64,000 nt of DNA from Annona cherimola (lineage: Eukaryota > Streptophyta > Magnoliopsida > Magnoliales > Annonaceae). Shown here piece by piece: positions 57,019-64,000 of this stretch (position 1 is the stretch's first letter; each line of letters begins with the position of its first letter). The notes below the pieces were generated by a model. The model was not told the DNA's origin. It saw only the letters and a list, made by a program, of their open reading frames with translations, and ran no database searches. Location of the stretch: NCBI GenBank assembly GCA_030490835.1, contig CM059973.1, positions 64,298,008 to 64,362,007 of the forward strand. Reading direction: 5' to 3'. The position numbers and the translations under genes were made by a program.

Positions 57019-60000
57019 TGTGGCGCCCCCAACCCAAGATATCACATCCTAAGCCTTACTCCAAGATCTTATCGATTGGTAAATATGAATCAGGATTGTT
57101 GTCTTGATCACGCGGCGAGTTCTTAATTGGATTTCGTCCAAATTTTTTCGTTTCATCATCATTTTATTTCTTTGCATTTCACACAATTCGTCTTACAAGC
57201 GACGATACACTTGTAATCAATTGCACGTATCATTCATAACATCTCAACTCGTATTTCTACATTAAAGGTCCTTTCGACCTGATTATGACATTTTCATTCC
57301 ATACATATATACATTCATCAGTTCTTAGCATACAAGCACTTATCATTTAACCCATTTCTTATCTTAGTCATGTCATAATTATACAAGGTATTCGTAACAT
57401 ATCTCATTAGGGCATTCATTCATGCTTCAACATACAAAAGATTACAAACCTTTGAAAATTTCTTTTTCTTTTCCTTAGTAAGAACATACTTTCCGTCACT
57501 TGATTTCCCCTACACCTGTCTAAGGGTGGAAAAAACAAAACATGAGTTGAAACTTAATAAGCAAGCATCTTTATTCTCGTTTAAATGCATTTCTCTCCAT
57601 TTGATAGGAGACACTTAGCAAGTGATCAACTACCAATGGAATAGAAACATTTTCACAAACCATTCATGGAAACCATTCATAAAAATCATTCATATAAACC
57701 ATTCATAAACCATGCATGTAAACCATTCATGTAAACCTAATTTTTGACATTTCATAAACATTGGATGTGCAAATGCATCATTTCCATTGATAACATAATC
57801 CTTCATGTAAGGGTACACTAACTCGGAGAACATATTTTCATAACATGATCCTTTACATCCATGACGCCGGACTTGTCCGACTTGACAACGTCAAGGGCGG
57901 ACCTCGTGTCCTGCTTCTGCTTTGATTAGCCTACTTGATTTCCATTCCATGAATGACTTTTAGTTACCTCGATATTATCTACCTCTTACACATGGTAATT
58001 TGTCATTCTCATATAGAGAATTCTTTGTACAATCCATTTAAACATCGTTTCATGAAACATCATTCAAATTCATGCTGACATGCCATTTCCAAATAGAAAG
58101 GGATTTACTTAATCATTTCAATAAAAGCAGTAATCAAATCATAATAAAGAGACAGAGGGATGACCACCCTTAAATAGCTTTAGAAACATTAAAGTAAAAC
58201 AACTTGAAAGCATTTTAGCATCTGAGAATAAAATGTCATTTTCAAAAGTCTTGCTTGCTTACCTGTGACGATCCTTTTGCGCATTCCATAATTTCCTTGC
58301 CTTTTCCTAGACAAGTAAACATGACTACCTTATACATTTTTATCATATGTTGTGCTTGTATGCCTTGTCTTTTTCTTCAATTCACATATACATGTCATAT
58401 GGGTTTAATCCCATATGGGCCATAACACATTAACTTTGAATCATTATTTCTTTGGAATGCATATCCATCTTCACCCTTGTCAATGGTCACACACACACAC
58501 ACACACACATATATATGACTTACTCATAAGTCTTTTGACAGTCACATAACTATAATCTTAGTTATTGGTTCATCATTCATCATTTTTTCCATTCCATCCA
58601 TATATCTCAAATAGCATAGGCATGTATATGTCACAGGGTTTTCAACTTGCATTTATCATAGCTAGTTAGCTTGTAGCAAGTACCATTTACCCTTCTTAGT
58701 AACCATTAATATTTATCTTTCTTAATTGTTACATATATATATACATGTATATTCCATATGATTTCTATTAGCTTACATAACCCACTTGTATTTCAAGTTG
58801 GGTGTTCATACATAGCAACATAGCTTATATATCATATCATCTTCTCATTCATTTTTAATACCCTTATGTAGGGAAAACATTTAAATACATTATAACCCTT
58901 CTATTAAATCATTATATGGAGTTTCATTACCTTCAATTTATCATTTGTCACATATTTTTCACATTTCATACATCGGTGTTCATTTTAGGCACATAGTTAA
59001 TAACTTAGGGCTCATATATTAATTTCAAAGTTTGAGATTATACTTAATCATCAAAACAGCAACATAATCATACATTTCATCATAATTTCATGAATTTTTA
59101 CATTTTAGCAACTCACATAAGTGATTTATCATTTATCCATACACATCCTTTCATATATACCCATCTTACAACACATACGTTATGTGTTTCTTAAAATTTC
59201 TCAAAACATTAACTTGCATCCTAATTCAGAATGATTAAACCCCTTAATTTACATATAATTTAGGGTTTAATTATGAAATTATAATCTATTTATAATTGGG
59301 TTCCAAAACAGCAATGTTATTTCCATCATTTCAACATCTCTTTCAATACTTAAATCTTAACAGACTTTTAATCCACAATTTTCAGTAATTAATCATACTT
59401 TTCTTAACCCAAATTTAGGGTATTATCACATATTTAAAATTCATATATTAGTTGCTTCCAAAACAACAACTTCTATACATGTTTTGGATACTCTTTGCAC
59501 CCTTCTTTGGACATCCTTTTACATATCCTTAAAAATCCGATTTAGAGCATACCTTCCCAACCACTTTTGGCCATTCAAAGTACCCTAATCCTAGGGTATT
59601 TTGCCCTCTATATCATCTATGATTTAATTATTTTCAAAATAGAAACTTGACGTACATGTAAGGTACCCGTTTTAGCTCAATTTGGACGTCTTTATGTATA
59701 TGCCCCAAAAAATCAGATTTAGGAAAAATCTTTCCAAACCCTTTTGAACATCCGAAGTACCTTTAATTTAGGGTACTTTACCTTAAAATTCACCTATGAA
59801 TAATTTAAGCTCCTCTTTGCATCATATTTAACATAAAAACGAAAAAATCAGGTAATACATGAAATCCTAAAATCCATTTTTGATATATAGCCAAATGAAC
59901 ATATGTAATTCATAAGAATATGAATCATGTGCTAATCATCATGCTTAAACCAAACAATAATTTGGTTTAGGATTTTCAGAAATTTCAAGATAGATTTCAT

Positions 60001-60273
60001 CTCAAAAATCAACCCTAACATCCCATTTAACCCTCTTGAATTCTCGATTTCATTTATACCATTCAAATATCATTCAATACCCTCGTCAAGGCATCATAAC
60101 TCATCCTTTAAGAGTTCATTATGAATCATATTCATGACTTATAGTTTGAGGGAAGAAAACTTAGGATTAAGAATCCGTCGCGTGATCAGGGTAACAATCC
60201 TGATTCACATTTACCAATCGATAAGATCTTGGAGTAAGGCTTAGGATGTGACGTCTCGGGTTGGGGCTCCACA
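57019..60273. mobile_element. 3255-bp noncoding element with about 110-bp terminal inverted repeats
   Basis: The left end tgtggcgcccccaaccc and the right end, read inward, tgtggagccccaacccgag, continue as inverted copies for about 110 bases (shared cacatcctaagccttactcc, aagatcttatcgattggtaa, gaatcaggattgtt), about 90% alike. Flanks CTCAT (57014-57018) and CTCAA (60274-60278) agree at four of five bases. Removing it rejoins the retrotransposon. TG...CA ends, 5-bp duplication, length and lack of coding sequence fit a large gypsy solo LTR, and ctaagggtggaaaaaac...gagttgaaac (57520-57555) is LTR-like. Such long inverted ends are unusual for an LTR, so a DNA element is also possible. An (AC)n run lies at 58489-58511. 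Confidence 0.75.
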
Positions 60274-61798
60274 CTCAAACACCATCTTACTCTCACCATT
60301 GAGAGTACCCTTGTCATCAAGAGTTACCTCCTCCTCAAGGCTCACCATGAAGGTCTCATCACCCTCTTCTTGGCTATTCATAAGTATAAGTGCAGAAATG
60401 CTTTTTACACCAGCATTCTTATTTGAGATCACAACTTCACGAACAAAACAAAGAAATGGATTATCATCTATAAACATACCTCTGAGATGTGGATTAACCA
60501 TGACTTGAGCCTTTGATAACCAATCAAGTCCCAATATAACATCATAGTCTTCTAAGAAAAATGCCATCAAGTCCACTTTTCCTTTCCAATTCTGCACAAC
60601 TAAGTCCACACTCTTAGCCACGCCAGCTCCTGAATGTGCCTTAGAGTTCACAGCTTTAACCCTGCTTTCATCGTTCACCAAGGATAACCCACAACGTGCA
60701 ACATAATCAACTGAAATAAAATTATTAGATACACTTGTGTTAATCATGGCATGTACATCGTGTCCGTTGAGCTTAGAAAACACATACAACGACCCACGCT
60801 TAGGTGAACTTTCATGACTCATTGCATTCACCAATTTTAATGTGCCCATTTGAGACACTTCATCATCCTCCTAAGTGACAATCGAAGCTAATTATTTTTT
60901 TCGAAAATCCTTAGCAAAATGAGCACCTTTGCAAATGAAAAAACTAGTACCAGGCTTTTTGGACTTACTAGGCTGTTTCGACTCACCCTCTTGGTCCTCC
61001 TTTGCTTTCTCATTGTCCCTCGAAGAAACTTTCTTCGACATGCCTTCTGAATTGCCTTTATAATCCACAAGGCTTTCAGCTGCTGCCATTGTTGATGCAA
61101 GGTCCTTCACCCCTTTTTGTCTAAGCTTTGTTTGTCCCCATGACTACAACCCAGCCATAAAGTTGAAGAGCTTGTCATCCTCTGACATGTTCTTCACATT
61201 CAGTATCAATGATTTAAATGCTTTCACATACCCACGCACATAACCCATGTGCTTGAGTTTTCTCAGTGATTCATGAGCCACCCATGCCACATTGCAAGGA
61301 ATTGCTCTCTCAGATCTTCCTTCATTTGTTCCCATATTGTGATCTTTGGTCGAGTTGCATCTTCAACTCGGTTACGTCACCAAAGTTTTGCATCCCCACT
61401 TAAGAACATGCATGGCACTGTGACTTCCTCAACATTATCAATATGAGCAACCTGAAAATATTGCTCCATATCCCATAGAAAGTTTTCAAGTTCCTTAACG
61501 TTCTTAGAACCCCATATGAACTAAGAATAAGTACCTTTTTGTGTGCTTTCTTACCATTCCCCGAGCCATAGATAACACTTTTGAGAATCTCCACCTCCTC
61601 ATAAAAATTCTCCTTGAATTCCCAGAATTCCACCATCACACCCACCTTAGATTGTTCTAGCTCAACAAGTCTTGCGGTGAGATCGTTCATCTCAGCTCTT
61701 CACTCTGGCATCATGGCAGACATCTTCTCCTCGAGTTGTGCTACCCATTCAGTCAATTGTTTCACAGCTTTGCTTCTTGAAGCCTTGACCTTCGCCAT
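60241..61798 (-). pseudogene. gag-protease of a Ty3/gypsy element
   Basis: The gag start codon is at 61798, 111 bases inside the 5' LTR, reading MAKVKASRSKAVKQL. Further on come the plant gypsy gag phrases HIDNVEEVTVPCMFLSGDAK and, after a stop at a Trp position, ESLRKLKHMGYVR and NMSEDDKLFNFMAGL. A zinc knuckle at about 60960-60900 (FFICKGAHFAKDF) has Phe at two of the expected Cys positions. The protease-like frame (60858-60241) has LNGHDVHAMINTSVSNNFIS, where the catalytic DTG-type triad reads NTS, and DVILGLDWL further on. Stops and frameshifts interrupt gag at several points. It would have formed the particle and cut the polyprotein. Frame 60241-60858 is interrupted at its 3' end by the 57019-60273 element. 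Confidence 0.88.
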
Positions 61799-61890
61799 CT
61801 TAGCCAAATAAAAAGCAAACAATTCAAAGCGTAGGAAAGATAATCAACCTTGGCTCAACCTTAATGAAACACGATTGTCCTTTGTCGAAC

Positions 61891-61908
61891 TTGGCTCTGA
61901 TACCAAAC
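61891..61908 (-). other. tRNA(iMet) primer-binding site
   Basis: Minus strand gtttggtatcagagccaa follows the 5' LTR terminus after two to three bases. The core tggtatcagagc is the common plant primer site complementary to the initiator Met tRNA 3' end. Confidence 0.9.
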
Positions 61909-62879
61909 TGTCACGAGTCGGGATCTTCTATATGACGTCGCACCGCGAGCTGGCCTAAAATCCCTGATATTGGTAGCCTAATCCCCATGCTAATGAAACC
62001 AAACAACCCAATCAAGCAAAATACAAGATATAGGAATGAAAGCAAAGTAGTACAAAAGCCACATAAGCACCTTATAAGAAAACCATGCTATCCCAACCTT
62101 TTATTAAGGAAAATAATGCTTTGTACACAGTATACAATAAGCCCACAACTTAGCACCCCATAGCAACCTTGGCTCCTCACCGAGTCTCTTCTACGTGTGC
62201 CTCCCTCTGTGTCCTTATGCCCCTCTTAAGTGCTTTACAAATGAAAAGCCTAAGGTATATATAGTATACACAAGCTAACCAACTAGACACATGTTAAGCA
62301 CAGCTCAAGCCACATGCCCTTGGTTCACTCTTGTGAAGAAACATGTTGCACACATGTCTCGCATCAAGAATCCCACACATCCTCTTAGAACACATGTATC
62401 CCACCTCCTTGCATCAAGGGGTTGGTTATGACTAAGTTCCCCACTTTCTAAGGATGTGGCTTAGTCATTAAGGACTTGGTCAAAGCCCTTCCACACGTGC
62501 ACCACGTAAGCGCTACACATACAGTAGTAGTCCATGTCATTGCCACCTAGCAGTCCTCCTCGCTTGCCACGTGTTTAGCTCACTTGGTATGAACCTCATT
62601 GCTCATACGCAGCAAGATCCTCGATGCGTCACTGCCTATGCGTAACGTGCATTATCAATGTGATCTGCGTCTACGACTCGTATCACGTTCGTCTCGCATC
62701 TACAATCAAGCACACATGATGGCCTCATGATCCCGCCTTAGTCCCACTCCATGATCCGCCTTGCTCACGTCTTATGTCCGCCAAGACTTGAATCACGAAC
62801 GTGCGTCATCGCATCTCGTCTTACTCGCATCGTGTAAGTAAGCGATCCGCTCCGCACGATCCACTATGTAGGGGTGTAC
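61909..62879 (-). repeat. 5' LTR, about 971 bp
   Basis: Partner of 54692-55680. It lacks about 25 bases near its outer end (62840-62850) that the other LTR has (catggatcgcccactcc). The outer border reads gggtgtaccaatag, where gggtgttaca is expected, so the exact end is uncertain by a few bases. Confidence 0.88.
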
Positions 62880-64000
62880 CAATAGCCCCAGACTATTTCC
62901 TTTGAACAGTGTACACTTAAACTGTAGTCATCCTTTTAGAATAGAGGAGAACTAAGCCAAGTGATCTATTCATACAGGTCCAAAAACCTATTTTTTTTGA
63001 AATTTTTTTATAAACATGTTAATCTACTTGTATTTAATCTATAAATCAAAATTTACTATTTTTGGATATATATGTATATATTTATTTTGTATTTTAAATG
63101 CAGAGATATTTAAGTCATTTCAAGTAATTTAAAATACTTAAATATCCCTTTTTTTAAAAGTCCAAAATAAAAAAAAAATATATCTAACAATGGTAAAATT
63201 TGGTTTATAGATTAAATACAACTAGATTAACATGTTTATAAAAGAATTTTCAAAAAATTAAAAAGTAGGTTTTTGGACCGATTTGAAATCGTCGTATTTT
63301 AGACTGGTCTGAGAAGATCGGTGCTCAAGAACTAAATAGGCCAAAAATTTTCCATTTTTTTTACTAATTATGAATATTTATGTAAACATGTAGACTTTAA
63401 TTACACATGACGTCTCAAATTTAATCAACATTTAGGTAACAGTTTAGTGATTCGAAGCTGACAAAAAAGTTAATTCGGCCCATTTCTAATTAATTCTCCA
63501 TAATTGGATTCAAATTGACAATCAAAGTCATCCATTTGATTCGGAACATTGAAAAGTCATGCAAATAAATTCTTGAGTATATTTCAAAGCCAACAAATTT
63601 TGTTTTTAAAAGAAATAGACCATGACCCTTAAAAGGGCGAATTTCTTATATACCCACGAATTTTACCCATAATTCCACTTATACCTATGAATTTTTGAAA
63701 ATTCCTTTTATACTCATGAATTTTCATCCTAATTCTACTTGTACTTACATCGTTAGAGATTTGTTAAAGAAGTCACTAATTCTTTGAAAAATAAAGAATA
63801 CGTTCATCTTTTTTTGAAAAAATATGATCACCCTTAATTATGAGTTTATAGTTAAAAATTCATATTATAATGAATTTTTAGTAATTTTACAATTATACAA
63901 TCATACATTATTTGAAAATGACTCTTTAACTTTTAAGCAAAATAATCTTGAATTACATTAGATCTTGGACATATTCGTCATTTACCAGGGGGCTGGCGGT
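62880..64000. other. AT-rich flank with a foldback repeat; no gene
   Basis: Bases 62975-63290 form an inverted repeat: gtccaaaaacctatttttt at the left and aaaaagtaggtttttggacc at the right, with taaatctataaatcaaa opposing its complement near 63205. Bases 63640-63760 contain spaced repeats of atacccacgaatttt-type phrases, like 50140-50520. I see no reading frame or RNA gene in the remainder. Confidence 0.6.

Larger units (their letters stand above)
54692..62879 (-). mobile_element. Ty3/gypsy-type LTR retrotransposon, gag-pro only, decayed
   Basis: Directly repeated LTRs lie at 54692-55680 and 61909-62879. On the minus strand they begin tgtaacacccctac and end cgtgaca or gtgaca (TG...CA). Next to the 5' LTR is a primer site complementary to initiator-Met tRNA (tggtatcagagc, 61905-61894). 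Next to the 3' LTR is a polypurine tract (gagtgggggaggca, 55694-55681). Gag and protease-like sequence occupy 61798-60241. I found no reverse transcriptase, RNase H or integrase in the 1.3 kb before the 3' LTR. A second element (57019-60273) sits inside. The LTRs differ by many substitutions and indels, so the insertion is old; no 5-bp target duplication was recognised. Confidence 0.9.

Noticed and set aside
57019..60273. A protein-coding gene or an intact autonomous transposon
   Set aside because: No frame beyond chance length and no motif; AT-rich throughout with simple repeats.
1..64000. Integrated pararetrovirus or other endogenous virus
   Set aside because: No capsid, movement or viral polymerase motifs were seen; the only retroelement proteins are gypsy gag-protease and a LINE RT.

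Overview
This window looks like a repeat-rich, AT-rich nuclear segment of a flowering plant. The evidence is a plant hAT transposon, a plant LRR receptor-kinase gene of the LRR-XII (FLS2/EFR/Xa21) type, PUB17-like and AP2/ERF gene fragments, a Ty3/gypsy element with an initiator-Met tRNA primer site, and many TTA-target MITEs. Species cannot be told from the sequence. No intact host gene is visible; everything protein-like is a transposon gene, a pseudogene or a fragment.

The backbone is a decayed local array of duplicated blocks, named here P, Q, R and S. P is at 1-8164 and 32980-38330 (plus about 39615-39960). Q is at 8165-11490, 15875-18735, 39960-43770, 44880-48005 and 50945-53270. R is at 15430-15874, 31930-32740 and 50720-50945. 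S is at 15160-15375, 21600-22020 and 53280-53490. Because copies are present in different states, many insertions can be read against an empty copy elsewhere in the window.

Region by region: 876-6290 is a complete 5.4-kb hAT element in block P, with an 8-bp target duplication and a 740-codon transposase that has one in-frame stop. 8165-22020 is Q, R and S sequence packed with MITEs, a tRNA-type SINE (18540-18675) and an RTE-type LINE relic (18765-21046). 22083-28003 (minus strand) is an LRR receptor kinase whose kinase domain is split by a 3388-bp Mutator-like element with a 9-bp target duplication; removing it rejoins the kinase in frame. Two nested elements of one family (28040-31455) sit directly upstream of its start codon. 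31930-43770 is the second R-P-Q block, carrying a chimeric insertion (33526-35570) with AP2/ERF and PUB17-like pieces. 44400-53800 holds two more Q blocks and MITE arrays. 54692-62879 is a minus-strand Ty3/gypsy relic with gag and protease but no visible reverse transcriptase, holding a 3.26-kb noncoding element with about 110-bp inverted ends. The last kilobase has a foldback repeat and nothing else I can name.

Inferred history: a tandem LRR-kinase locus was duplicated several times, most copies lost the gene, and the remaining spacers became targets for MITEs, hAT, Mutator-like, LINE, SINE and LTR elements.
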